Assembly (NCBI RefSeq): GCF_038396765.1
Contig: NZ_CP150096.1
Coordinates: forward strand, 1,347,001-1,411,000
DNA from: Chitinophaga caseinilytica
GTDB taxonomy: Bacteria; Bacteroidota; Bacteroidia; Chitinophagales; Chitinophagaceae
Direction: 5' to 3'
DNA: 64,000 nt
The notes below the pieces were generated by a model, which worked only from the letters and a program-made list of their open reading frames with translations, was not told where the DNA came from and ran no database searches. Below, one piece after another: positions 55,201-64,000 of the stretch (its first letter is position 1; every line of letters begins with the position of its first letter). The position numbers were made by a program, and so were the translations under genes.

Positions 55201-58200
55201 TCAGTGCAACGGTTCGTCCTGCAGGGGCTACGTTCAACTGGTACACCGCACCTACGGGCGGCTCGCCGGTGGGAACGGGCGCTACGTTCAACTCGCCGAA
55301 CCTGACCCGCAGCACCACTTATTATGTAGAAGCAACTGCAGGCGGCGTTACCAGCTATGTGCGGACGGCCGTTCCTGTGAGGGTTGGCGGCGCCGACGGG
55401 CCGCTCTGGTCTTATGGCGATAATGAAACCAGTCCTGTATTGAGCGGTATCTGCCTCGGCTGCGCCGTCAATAATCCCGGGCTGGCGGTAGACGAAGACA
55501 CGACCACCGCTTCCACGATCACGATCCCGCTGGGCGTGCTTTCCAATGCCGGTCAGTTGATCCGCTTCCCCGGGAATTATCATCCGGGCGACAGCATCAT
55601 CCTCGACCTTGGGATTCCTGCCGGTCAGCTGCTTTCCCTGAACCTGCTGAACAGCATCCGGATAGAAACTTTCAACGGACCCACTTCCAACAACGACGCG
55701 GCGGCGTTTAGCACAGCGCTGGCCAATGCGCAGGTACTGGGCATTCCTGTAGGGCCTACTGGCAAGTTCAGGGTGACATTGCCTGCAGGAGCAGACTTCG
55801 ATGCCGTACAGATTTCGCTGGCCCCGGTAGTAGGCGGCCTCAGCAATCTGCAGGTCTTCGAAGCCACGGCCATGGTGCCGCTGACGGTTGCACCTTCTGT
55901 ACAAACCGTTCCGCTGAATACTTCTGCTACTATTGGCGCTACCATTCGCCTGGGCAACGCCACGGTGAACTGGTACACCACACCCACCGGCGGCTCGCCG
56001 GTAGGAACGGGCGCCAGCTTCAATACACCTAATCTTACCCGCCAGACGTTCTACTGGGCGGAAGCCAGTACACCGGATGGCAAGAAGAGCTTCGTGCGCA
56101 CAATGGCTACGGTGAACGTGGGCGGTGGCCCCGGTCCGCTGTGGACGTACGGCGACCAGCAGGCAGGGCCTGTGATCGGCGGTGTGTGCGTAGGTTGCAG
56201 CATTACCGATCCCGCGAAAGCGGTGGACGAAGACACGACCACGTCTTCCCTCCTCAGCATGCCCCTGGGCGCGCTTGGCAGCATTTCGCAGGTGATCCAC
56301 TTCCCCGGCGTTTACCAGGCTGGCGATAGCATCGCGCTGTTCCTGGAGCTGCCCGATCAGCTGTTTAGTCTTTCTGCGTTAGGTGGCCTCACCGCGCAGA
56401 CCTATCTGAATAATGTTCCGAACGGAGACGTGATTGCGCTGGACAACAGTCTTGTAAGATTGGAGCCCCTGGGCCTCGGTGTAGGCAGCACGGGGAAATT
56501 CCGCGTGACGTTCCCGGTAGGAGCGAACTTCGATGGTGTGAGCATCGGAACAACCGCCGTACTGGCCGGCCTGAACGGGCTGCGCGTATACGAAGCGGTT
56601 GCCTTCATGCCGCTGACCATCACGCCGCCGGCACCGGTAATCGCATCCGGCGCCACCGCAACGATGACCGCCAGCGTTCGCGCACCAGGCGCTACCTATT
56701 CCTGGTTCACGGAACCGAAAGGCGGCACGGCGGTTGGCAATGCCGCGGCATTTACTACTCCGACCCTTACGAGAACGAAACAATATTTCGCGGAAGCCTT
56801 CACGCCGGCAGACGGCAAGCGGAGCTTCTCGCGCACGGCTGCCACGGTGACCGTGAACGGCGGCCCCGGCCCGTTGTGGACGTACGGCGACCTGCAGCAG
56901 AGCCCGCTGATCGGCGGTATTTGCCTGGGTTGCGGCGTTTCGAACCCCAACCGTGCGGTAGACCAGGATACGACCACGGCATCGCAGATCACGATGACGG
57001 TGGGCGCACTCGGTAGTGTAGGTCAATTGATCAAATTCCCGGGTACTTACCAGGCGGGCGACAGCATCGCGTTGTTCCTGGGCGTGCCCAACCAGTTGGT
57101 GAATGCTCAGTTGCTTTCCGGCATCAGGGTGGAAACCTATAGCGGCAACACGCCGAACGGTAATCCCATTACGCTCGATGCGGATGTCGCAGACCTCCAA
57201 TTGCTGGGGCTGGACGTAACCGGCGATGTGGCCAAATTCAAAGTGGTGATTCCGGCTACCACGGGCTTCGATGGCGTTCGGGTAGACCTGAACGGTGTGG
57301 TGGCCGCGCTCGGCAGCCTGAACGTATATGAAGCGGCGGCGTTCGTTCCCGTAACGGTTGCTCCGCCGAAGGCTACGGTTCCATTCGGTAATACCCAAAC
57401 TTTCAATGCTTCGATCCGGTTCCCGGGCGCAACGTTCAGTTGGTACGAAACCCCGACCGGCGGCGTTCCCGTGGCAACAACGGCTACCTTCACCACGCCC
57501 ACGCTGCTGAAGGATAAAACCTATTATGTTCAGGCGGCTACGCCGGATGGCCTCACCAGTTTCATCCGTACCAGCGTTCCCGTCACGGTAACGGTTGGCC
57601 CGGCCAGTCCTGACCTGTCTTGCGGCCGTGGCGCTACTTCCACTGCTACCGGCACCGTAGGCCTTTGCCTGTTGTGCGGTGTAGATGATGCGGCACTGGC
57701 GGTGGATGCGAACCCTGAAACGGCTTCGTCGCTGCACTTGCCGGTAGGCTTGCTGGGCGGTTCCGTTTACCAGCGGATCTCCTTCCCGACCGTTAGCACG
57801 CCCGGCGACTCGTTGCGTGTAGTGGTGGGCTCCACCACGGGCCTGCTCGATCTGAACCTGCTTGCGGGTACAACTGTCCGTCCGCGGATCGGTACCACTG
57901 AAAACGCGGCAGATGTGAAAACCCTGAACAGTGGCCTGCTGAACCTGCAGCTGCTGAACGGTGGCACGCGCAGTGTGATATCTTTCGTTCCCACAGCTGC
58001 ATTCGACAACGTGGAAATCAGGCTTACGGGTGTGGTTTCCGCGCTGAATGAAATCAATGTATTCTACGTTCAACAAATAACCGCCCGTCCGACGATCGCC
58101 GCCGATACGGTGAACGTCTGCACCGGTCAGACCGCAACCCTGAACGCCACTGTGCCCGCGGGCAATACCGTGCGCTGGTACAGCACGGCTACAGGCGGAA

Positions 58201-61200
58201 CGCCGCTGGCAACGGGCGCATCGTTCGTTACCCCGGCCATCAGCGCCAATACGGTATACTACGCCGAAGCGGTATCCGGCACTACCAATTGCCCGAGCGA
58301 AACGAGGGTGCCGGTAGTTGTACAGGTAGGCCTGGCGGAAGTAACGGTGACCGCCAATTCCGTGACCATCCCGCAGGGCAGCACGGCTACCTTCACGGTG
58401 AACAGCCCGAACCCGGCGCTGACTTACAAATGGTACGACGTACCCGTTGGCGGTACGGCAGTATTTACGGGCCCCAGCTTCACAACGCCCGCGCTGCAAT
58501 CAACCACCACTTATTATGTGGAAGCAACGAACGCAACGGGTTGCGCGAGCGCCCAGCGTGTAGCGGTCGTAGCCAACGTGACCATCACGAACCCGGATGT
58601 ACCCTGCGATGTAGCTACTACACAGGTGAGCAGCGTGAACGGCATCTGTATCGGATGCTTCGTAGATAACCAGGGTGCGGCGGTAGACGCCAGTACGACC
58701 TCCGCTTCGTCGCTGCATGTTGTTGCAGGATTGCTTGGTGCTTACGCACAACAGACGCTCATCTTCCCGTCGTCCAGCGACGCGGGCGACAGCGTTCGCA
58801 TCCTCATATCCTTCCCGTCATCGCTGGCGGATGTGGCACTGTTGGGTGGAACGCAGGTGGCTACCTATAACGGTACTACTTTCAACAACGATCGCGTGGC
58901 GATCAACAACAGCCTGGTTAACCTGCGGCTCCTCGCCGGCAATACCCAGGCAATTATCGCCTTCAAGCCCAACGCGGTGTTCGACCGTGTGGAAGTTCGC
59001 CTCAATTCCGGCGTGGCCACACTGATCTCCGCGCTGAACATACATTATGCGCAACGCCTCATCGCGGTGCCGGATGTAACACCTGATACGGTGACAACCT
59101 GCGCCGGCGGTACGGCTACGTTCAACGTGGCGCCGAAACCGAATACCCTGTTCCGCTGGTATACGACACCTGCGGGCGGTACGCCGATCGCAACGGGCAC
59201 TTCGTTTACGACCGGGCCTGTTTCGGTGGATTCGGTGTTCTATGTGGAAGCGGTGAAAACCTCCACCAATTGCGCGAACCCCGTTAGAACGAAAGCATTC
59301 GTGAAGATGGGTGCAGCACCGGCCGCGCCGACCGTGGAAAGCACGACGGTGACTACCTGCGAGGGAACTACGGCAACGCTTCGCGCTACCGCTCCTGCAG
59401 GCGCTACCTTCAACTGGTATACAACGGCCACGGGCGGTACATCGGTATTCACCGGTGCCAACTTCACCACGCCGGTGCTCGACAGCTCGGTGATCTATTA
59501 TGTGGAAGGTGTTTCTGCCGGTGGATGCGCCAGCGCAGCGAGAACGGCCGTTCAGGTGAACGTGACCGAGCGCCCGGCAGTACCCGATGTTACGCCGGCG
59601 AGTGCCGCGGTTTGCGTGGGTGGCAATGCAACCCTCACCGCCACATCTACAACGGCGGGTGTCGACTTCAAATGGTATAGCGACGCGGGCCTTACCAACC
59701 TGGTATTCACCGGGCCGGTATTCAATACCCCTGCGATCACATCCAATACAACCTATTACGTAGTGGCCGCCAGCGGTCAATGTGTGAGCACCACCGCCCG
59801 TACGGTGAACGTACTGGTGGGAGCTCCGCCGGCTGCGCCGATCGTTTCCATCAACCCGGCTTCCGGTATGGTGGAATACGGTCAAACCGCAACGCTGACC
59901 ATCTCCACACCTCAGGCAGGCGCCACTTATAACTGGTACCTGCAACCCACCGGCGGAAGCCCTGTCCATACAGGCAATTCCTTCACCACGCCGCAACTCA
60001 CGAACGCTACCACGTTCTATGCAGAAACGGTGTCTGCCGGCGGATGCGCCAGCAGCACGCGCACGGCGGTGACGGTGAACGTGAACCGCGACTTCAACCC
60101 GGGTTGCGACTTCGCCAACCAGGCTACTTCCAGCATCAACGGCGTTTGCCTGTTGTGCGCTGTGAATAATCCTGACAACGCGGTAGACAACGATACGACC
60201 AACTTCGCCAATATCTCCATCCCTGTAGGTGTGGCCGGCGATGTAACGTATAACCTCAACTTCCCGTCGCTCGCAGCAGCCGGCGATACTGTGAAACTGC
60301 GTTTCGCAACCCCCAGCGGTCTGCTGGACGCTACCGCGCTTGGCCGCATCGAAATCACTTCGTTCAACGGCAACACATCCAACAACGACACCAGGGCGCT
60401 GAACAGTGCGCTGCTGCGTGTAGAACTGTTGGGCGGTGCCAACCAGCAGGTAGTGCTCTTCAGGCCGACCGGTGCGTACAACCGCATCCAGCTGAGGGTT
60501 CGCAGCCTGGTAGGCGCGCTGATGAACGTAAATGTTTATTATGCGAACAGGGTACTGGCTGCGCCGACCATCACGGCCAGCGACAGCACCATCTGCGCGG
60601 GCAGCACAACGGTGCTGACGGCAGTTGCGTCCGACAGTGCAACGGTACGCTGGTATACCCAGGCAACGGGTGGCACGCCGGTGTTCACCGGCAAGGTGTT
60701 CACCACACCGGCGCTCAACGCTACGACCACTTACTATGCTGAAAGCTTCCGCGCATCTACGAATTGCCCGAACCCGGCACGTACGGCGTTTACGGTGAAC
60801 GTACTGCAGATCCCGCCGTCTCCTGCCATCATCGCAGGCGATACCACGATCTGCGCGGGCAACAACGCGATCCTGAAAGCTCGTCCGTCTGACCCGTCGC
60901 TCACCATTCGCTGGTTCGCTGCGGCATCCGGCGGTGCGCCGCTGAGCCTGGACAGTGTGTTCACCACACCTGCCCTTTCGGCCAATACTACTTATTATGT
61001 AGAAGCATACAACGGTACCTGCGGCTCCGCGACCCGCACGTCTGTAACAGTGACGGTAAGCACGGCTCCGCCGGCGCCTGTCCTGGAAGCAGACAGCGTG
61101 GGTATCTGCGCCGGCGCCAACGCAACGCTGCGTGTAACCGCACCGGCAGCTGGCGTCGTGTATCGCTGGTATACGACACTCACGGGCGGTACGCCGGTGT

Positions 61201-64000
61201 TTGAGGGTGCTACCTTCATCACGCCTGCACTGAACGGCACCACGATTTATTATGTGGAAGCCATCCGCTCAACAGGTGGTTGTCCGAACGCGGGCGGCAG
61301 GGTATCTGCTACCGTAACGGTGGGCACCACGCCTGCAGCGCCGACCGTGGAAAATGCAACGGTTGCGACCTGTGCGGGCACTTCGGCCACGCTGAGGGCA
61401 ACTGCGCCTGCAGGGGCTACCTTCAGATGGTATACCCAGCAAAGCGGCGGTACGCCGGTGTTTACGGGAGCCACTTACATCACGGCCGCGCTCGACAGTT
61501 CCGTATCTTACTATGTGGAAGCGGTATCTGCCGGCGGTTGCGCCAGCGCAACGAGAACGGCCGTTCAGGTGAACGTGAGCGAACGCCCGGCTGTGCCAGA
61601 CGTTACTCCGGGCAATGCTTCTGTCTGCGTAGGTTCACCTGCAGTGCTGACCGCTACCAGCACCACACCTGGTGTTGACTTCAAATGGTACAGTGATGCC
61701 GGCCTCACGAACCTCGTGTTCACAGGTGCCGTATTCACGACCCCGGCGCTCGGCGCGAACACTACTTATTATGTGGTAGCCGTGAGCGGCCAGTGCACCA
61801 GCGCAACGCCGCGTACGGTAACCGTAACGGCCGAAGCATTGCCTGCATCGCCGGCGGTGACCATCGTTCCGGCAGGCGGCATGATCAACTACGGTCAAAC
61901 CGCGATCCTGAGCATCACCACCCCGAACCCTGCGCATACCTATCGCTGGTATACACAGGCATCCGGCGGTACGGCGTTCTTTACGGGTACATCCTTCACC
62001 ACACCGCAACTTGCGAATACGACGGTTTACTATGTGGAAGCCGTAACGGCTGGCGGTTGCGCGAGCGCGAACAGAACGGCGGTTACGATCAACGTGAACC
62101 GCGACTTCAACCCGGGCTGCGACTTCGCCAATGCGGCAACGTCCACCATCAACGGGGTTTGCCTGCTCTGCGCGGTGAACAACCCTGATAACGCGGTAGA
62201 CAACGATACGACCAACTTCGCCAATATCTCCATACCGGTAGGTGTGGCTGGCGATGTTACCTATAACCTGAACTTCCCGGGCCTCGCCGCCGCAGGCGAT
62301 ACGGTGAAACTGCGTTTCGCCACCCCGGGCGGCTTGCTCGATGCCACGGCGCTGGGCAGGATCGAGATCACTTCGTTTAACGGTGCAACGTCGAACGGCG
62401 ACACCAAAGCGCTGAACAGCGCGCTGCTGCGTGTTGAAGTACTGGGCGGAGCCAACCAGCAGGTGGTGCTCTTCAGCCCGGGTGCTCCGTACACCAGTGT
62501 GCAAATCCGGGTCCGCAGCCTGGTGGGCGCGCTGATGAATGTGAACGTGTACTATGCGAACAGGGTGCTCGCTTCACCGACCATCGCCACCAACAACGTG
62601 ACGATCTGCGCCGGTACCAGCACTACACTGACCGCTACTGCATCCGACAGTGCGACCGTTCGCTGGTACACCCAGGCAACGGGCGGTACGCCGGTATTCG
62701 TGGGTAAAGTGTTCAACACACCTGTGCTGAATACGACCACTACCTACTATGCGGAAGCCTATCGCGCATCTACGGCTTGCGCCAACCCGATCCGCACACA
62801 GGCCACGGTGAATGTATTGCCTGTTCCGCCGGCTCCGGCCATCATCGCCGGAGACACGACCATCTGCATCGGCAATAACGCCGTGCTGAAGGCCCGTCCG
62901 GCTAACCCGGCCCATACGATCCGCTGGTTCGCTGCAGCATCCGGCGGCACGGCGCTCAGCCTCGACAGTGTGTTCACTACGCCGAACCTCACTGCGAATA
63001 CGACTTATTATGCGGAAGCATACAACGGTACCTGCGGAACTGCTACCCGAGTACCCGTAACCGTAACGGTGGCCACGCTGCCGCCGGCCCCGGTACTGGT
63101 AGCCGACAGCATCTCCATCTGCACCGGCGCAACGGGTACGCTCAGCGTACAGAACCCTGTAGCTGGTGTGGTGTACCGCTGGTACAATGTAATATCCGGC
63201 GGCACGCCGATCTTCACGGGCAACAGCTTCGTGACACCGGCGCTGACCAACACGACCATTTACTATGTGGAAGCAGTCCGCTCCGCAGGCGGTTGCCCGA
63301 ACGCGGGCGGTCGTGTAGCGGCCACTGTGAATGTGAACCAGGCTCCGGCGACACCGGTTGTGACCAACGCTACTACCGCGGTATGTCTTGGTAAGACAGC
63401 CACGGTAAGCGTTCGCAACCCGCAGGCCGGCATCACATACAGGTGGTATGCGGCTCCGTCGGGTGGTGCGCCGATCTTCACCGGCCCCGTATTCAATACC
63501 CCGGCGATCACCGATACGATTTCCTACTTCGTGGATGCCGTTGGCATCGGCGGATGCACCAGTTCTGCAAGGGCCAAAGCGCATGTGACGGTTAACGCAC
63601 TGCCGACGGCCCCGACGGTACAGGCTACCAGCTTGTCTGTTTGTTTGGGTGGAAGGGATACGCTCCGCGTATTGAACCCCACCGCAGGCATTACCTATAA
63701 CTGGTACGATCAACCGGGCGGCACGCTCCTGTCTACAGGCGCCAACTTCCCGATCGGTCCGGTGAATGCAGCCGATTCCTTCTACGTGCAGGCGGTGAAC
63801 GCTTCCGGATGCGGTAGCGCTGCCCTCACAAGGGTTACCATCGCCGTTGCCGCCAACCCGGTTGCGCCGGTAGTGGCAGGCAGCACGTCGATCTGCCCGG
63901 GCGATACGATCCGTCTTTCGATCCAGAACCCGGCTGCGGGTGTGACCTACAGGTGGTTCAACGCCCCCGCGGGCGGTAACCTCCTGGGAACAGGCAGCAC
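52221..64000 (+). CDS. Giant multi-domain Ig_7 surface protein (adhesin-like), continues past the window
   Basis: One plus-strand frame runs from ATG 52221 to the right edge with no stop: 3,926 codons so far. Signal peptide about 1-31 (LVLSAALVLGWNGNARA). About 25 Ig-like modules follow the Ig_7/CHU_C-associated pattern (F-x-WYTTPTGGSPV, then TGATFNTPNLT and TYYVEA). Interspersed are eleven ~150-residue modules opening with G(I/V)CxxC, with first Cys at residues 101, 347, 590, 835, 1078, 1323, 1568, 1816, 2143, 2643 and 3314. The two types alternate about every 245 residues up to ~1816, then Ig modules dominate. Such proteins are usually cell-surface adhesins exported by the type IX system; the sorting domain would lie beyond the window. 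Long open frames on the opposite strand here are antisense shadows. Confidence 0.9.
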   Translation, partial: MSCNVTPNCLWRFFLVLSAALVLGWNGNARAASPAAYKQYWWYPEKAPSPLPENWYGRSPMLHDDARLSWLNVMSIRSFFAAGPIYSRGTTASNILNPLLCIGCSISDPNFAIDNDPNTAALYNMEVGLIAEMGQRIVFPGTYEAGDSLVVDFALTTTGLVDASVLNNVRVRTFLGSGNTAKQDVRLGSALNVQLLGVGSTGKRRAVIPITSQFDQVAITFGGLISLSYDMQLFQAAAVVPVTIAPAADPIISPAGQAATMTASHRLGAATFRWYDAPTGGTLLNTGATYAPVLTRGVHDYYVEATTTADGLTSILRTGVTVDVGGGPGLLWSYGDQQESPKLGGICALCSVTNPGNAIDADPATFSTISSPVGVASTVGQLIKFPGIYQSGDSIILDLELPGVLYTKSILTNISLQPYLGAAAAGPSISLGTDLIHVQALGVGLGGTPKFRVSVPASASFDGVQVNLNAVLAELATLRVYEAVAMIPVAVSPAAPVVPYGTSASLAATVRPAGATFNWYTTPTGGSPVSTSATFNTPNLTRSTTYYVEAVANGITSYTRTAVPVRVGGTDGPLWTYGDTETSPVLSGVCVGCSVTNPQLAVDQDTTTASTINIAAGVLSNAGQLIRFPGNYHAGDSIILDLGIPAGQLLSLQLLSGIRVETFNGSTANNDAAAFNTSLANAFALGIGVGPTGKFRVSLPVNTDFDAVQISLAPLIGGLANLQVYEATATIPVAVNPAIQTVPYGTSATITAANRLATATFNWYTTPTGGSPVFTGATFNTPNLTAKARYYVEAATPDGKKSFTRTLATVNLGGGAGPLWSYGFEEESPKLGGVCLLCSVSDPGNAVDGNPTTFSTLSSPVGVASTVGQLIKFPGIYQSGDSIILDLELPGVLYTKSILTNITLQPYLGAATAGPAMNLGTDLIHVQALGIGLGGTPKFRVSMPVTTSFDAVQVNLNAVLAELATLRIYEAVAMIPVSVTPNPAVVPYGTSASLSATVRPAGATFNWYTAPTGGSPVGTGATFNSPNLTRSTTYYVEATAGGVTSYVRTAVPVRVGGADGPLWSYGDNETSPVLSGICLGCAVNNPGLAVDEDTTTASTITIPLGVLSNAGQLIRFPGNYHPGDSIILDLGIPAGQLLSLNLLNSIRIETFNGPTSNNDAAAFSTALANAQVLGIPVGPTGKFRVTLPAGADFDAVQISLAPVVGGLSNLQVFEATAMVPLTVAPSVQTVPLNTSATIGATIRLGNATVNWYTTPTGGSPVGTGASFNTPNLTRQTFYWAEASTPDGKKSFVRTMATVNVGGGPGPLWTYGDQQAGPVIGGVCVGCSITDPAKAVDEDTTTSSLLSMPLGALGSISQVIHFPGVYQAGDSIALFLELPDQLFSLSALGGLTAQTYLNNVPNGDVIALDNSLVRLEPLGLGVGSTGKFRVTFPVGANFDGVSIGTTAVLAGLNGLRVYEAVAFMPLTITPPAPVIASGATATMTASVRAPGATYSWFTEPKGGTAVGNAAAFTTPTLTRTKQYFAEAFTPADGKRSFSRTAATVTVNGGPGPLWTYGDLQQSPLIGGICLGCGVSNPNRAVDQDTTTASQITMTVGALGSVGQLIKFPGTYQAGDSIALFLGVPNQLVNAQLLSGIRVETYSGNTPNGNPITLDADVADLQLLGLDVTGDVAKFKVVIPATTGFDGVRVDLNGVVAALGSLNVYEAAAFVPVTVAPPKATVPFGNTQTFNASIRFPGATFSWYETPTGGVPVATTATFTTPTLLKDKTYYVQAATPDGLTSFIRTSVPVTVTVGPASPDLSCGRGATSTATGTVGLCLLCGVDDAALAVDANPETASSLHLPVGLLGGSVYQRISFPTVSTPGDSLRVVVGSTTGLLDLNLLAGTTVRPRIGTTENAADVKTLNSGLLNLQLLNGGTRSVISFVPTAAFDNVEIRLTGVVSALNEINVFYVQQITARPTIAADTVNVCTGQTATLNATVPAGNTVRWYSTATGGTPLATGASFVTPAISANTVYYAEAVSGTTNCPSETRVPVVVQVGLAEVTVTANSVTIPQGSTATFTVNSPNPALTYKWYDVPVGGTAVFTGPSFTTPALQSTTTYYVEATNATGCASAQRVAVVANVTITNPDVPCDVATTQVSSVNGICIGCFVDNQGAAVDASTTSASSLHVVAGLLGAYAQQTLIFPSSSDAGDSVRILISFPSSLADVALLGGTQVATYNGTTFNNDRVAINNSLVNLRLLAGNTQAIIAFKPNAVFDRVEVRLNSGVATLISALNIHYAQRLIAVPDVTPDTVTTCAGGTATFNVAPKPNTLFRWYTTPAGGTPIATGTSFTTGPVSVDSVFYVEAVKTSTNCANPVRTKAFVKMGAAPAAPTVESTTVTTCEGTTATLRATAPAGATFNWYTTATGGTSVFTGANFTTPVLDSSVIYYVEGVSAGGCASAARTAVQVNVTERPAVPDVTPASAAVCVGGNATLTATSTTAGVDFKWYSDAGLTNLVFTGPVFNTPAITSNTTYYVVAASGQCVSTTARTVNVLVGAPPAAPIVSINPASGMVEYGQTATLTISTPQAGATYNWYLQPTGGSPVHTGNSFTTPQLTNATTFYAETVSAGGCASSTRTAVTVNVNRDFNPGCDFANQATSSINGVCLLCAVNNPDNAVDNDTTNFANISIPVGVAGDVTYNLNFPSLAAAGDTVKLRFATPSGLLDATALGRIEITSFNGNTSNNDTRALNSALLRVELLGGANQQVVLFRPTGAYNRIQLRVRSLVGALMNVNVYYANRVLAAPTITASDSTICAGSTTVLTAVASDSATVRWYTQATGGTPVFTGKVFTTPALNATTTYYAESFRASTNCPNPARTAFTVNVLQIPPSPAIIAGDTTICAGNNAILKARPSDPSLTIRWFAAASGGAPLSLDSVFTTPALSANTTYYVEAYNGTCGSATRTSVTVTVSTAPPAPVLEADSVGICAGANATLRVTAPAAGVVYRWYTTLTGGTPVFEGATFITPALNGTTIYYVEAIRSTGGCPNAGGRVSATVTVGTTPAAPTVENATVATCAGTSATLRATAPAGATFRWYTQQSGGTPVFTGATYITAALDSSVSYYVEAVSAGGCASATRTAVQVNVSERPAVPDVTPGNASVCVGSPAVLTATSTTPGVDFKWYSDAGLTNLVFTGAVFTTPALGANTTYYVVAVSGQCTSATPRTVTVTAEALPASPAVTIVPAGGMINYGQTAILSITTPNPAHTYRWYTQASGGTAFFTGTSFTTPQLANTTVYYVEAVTAGGCASANRTAVTINVNRDFNPGCDFANAATSTINGVCLLCAVNNPDNAVDNDTTNFANISIPVGVAGDVTYNLNFPGLAAAGDTVKLRFATPGGLLDATALGRIEITSFNGATSNGDTKALNSALLRVEVLGGANQQVVLFSPGAPYTSVQIRVRSLVGALMNVNVYYANRVLASPTIATNNVTICAGTSTTLTATASDSATVRWYTQATGGTPVFVGKVFNTPVLNTTTTYYAEAYRASTACANPIRTQATVNVLPVPPAPAIIAGDTTICIGNNAVLKARPANPAHTIRWFAAASGGTALSLDSVFTTPNLTANTTYYAEAYNGTCGTATRVPVTVTVATLPPAPVLVADSISICTGATGTLSVQNPVAGVVYRWYNVISGGTPIFTGNSFVTPALTNTTIYYVEAVRSAGGCPNAGGRVAATVNVNQAPATPVVTNATTAVCLGKTATVSVRNPQAGITYRWYAAPSGGAPIFTGPVFNTPAITDTISYFVDAVGIGGCTSSARAKAHVTVNALPTAPTVQATSLSVCLGGRDTLRVLNPTAGITYNWYDQPGGTLLSTGANFPIGPVNAADSFYVQAVNASGCGSAALTRVTIAVAANPVAPVVAGSTSICPGDTIRLSIQNPAAGVTYRWFNAPAGGNLLGTGS
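53222..56200 (+). repeat. Higher-order repeats of alternating CxxC and Ig_7 modules, N-terminal half
   Basis: Module pairs recur every 729-735 bp, and alternate pairs match best, giving a 1,464-bp unit. For example, the stretch coding LYTKSILTNI...QPYLGA appears near 53440 and 54900, and the one coding AGQLIRFPGNYH near 54090 and 55550. The copies differ mainly at synonymous sites. Confidence 0.8.
59330..63350 (+). repeat. Two tandem 2,013-bp super-repeats inside the giant gene
   Basis: Three Ig modules, one CxxC module and three Ig modules in a row occur twice in the same order. Matching points are 59,410 and 61,425, then 60,147 and 62,160 (Cys codons, exactly 2,013 bp apart), then 61,160 and 63,175. 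Stretches such as gacttcaacccgggc and the one coding NNPDNAVDNDTTNFANISIP are almost identical in both. This points to a recent in-frame duplication of 671 codons. Confidence 0.85.

Noticed and set aside
52584..63713. Long open frames on the minus strand (for example 52584-56300, 56379-58499, 58818-59996, 61635-62504, 62574-63713)
   Set aside because: They are antisense to the giant Ig_7 frame, their translations are Arg/Gly/His-rich without domains, and they come in repeated pieces because the plus gene is repetitive.

Overview
The window looks like a chromosome segment from a Bacteroidota bacterium close to Chitinophaga (family Chitinophagaceae). This rests on two SusC/SusD nutrient-uptake loci, ECF sigma/FecR pairs, a DUF6377 regulator, a 7TM-AraC regulator, TAnnTTTG-type promoters, tRNAs without an encoded CCA, and a giant surface protein made of Ig_7 (CHU_C-associated) modules. 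Most of the window is GC-rich by eye; the first 7.3 kb is clearly AT-richer.

Layout. (1) 1-7181 is an AT-rich defence operon: the tail of an XRE regulator, then hsdM, hsdS, a PrrC-type anticodon nuclease and hsdR, all overlapping or 1 nt apart. It ends just before a tRNA-Asn whose 3' end faces it, as for a tRNA-integrated island. (2) 7555-16434 is an alpha-glucan-type utilisation locus: DUF6377 regulator, SusC, SusD and a GH31 glucosidase. (3) 16435-17600 is a non-coding block with tandem ~110-125 bp repeats, tRNA-Gln- and tRNA-His-like genes with odd T-arms, a possible small RNA, a 30-codon ORF and several terminators. (4) 17626-24067 holds an AraC regulator, an S41 peptidase, a LytTR protein, a lipoprotein, an L,D-transpeptidase-family protein and a GH9 glycosidase. 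(5) 24030-32456 is a second uptake locus: ECF sigma, a frameshifted FecR anti-sigma, STN-type SusC, SusD and NagA, suggesting an amino-sugar glycan. (6) 32568-35560 (minus) has a lipoprotein and an ECF sigma overlapping a protein that carries an inner-membrane helix, a long repetitive linker and an outer-membrane barrel. (7) 35593-41891 holds RDD (minus) and a SpoIIM/DUF4129/DUF4350/MoxR/DUF58 operon. (8) 41959-48892 holds a TonB-receptor-like barrel protein, an SDR, an OmpA-family protein, Dps and a membrane transglutaminase. (9) 48940-51510 is a NACHT-type STAND ATPase followed by an AT-rich spacer packed with ATGAAC repeats. (10) 52221 to the window end is one uninterrupted plus-strand reading frame of more than 3,926 codons.

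Most notable: the PrrC guard inside a type IC-like restriction operon whose hsdS carries three 12-bp spacer repeats; the giant Ig_7 protein with eleven copies of a CxxC-bearing module and a 2,013-bp internal duplication; the sigma-factor partner predicted to span both membranes; and the repeat-rich tRNA block. All assignments come from reading the sequence; no database search was run.
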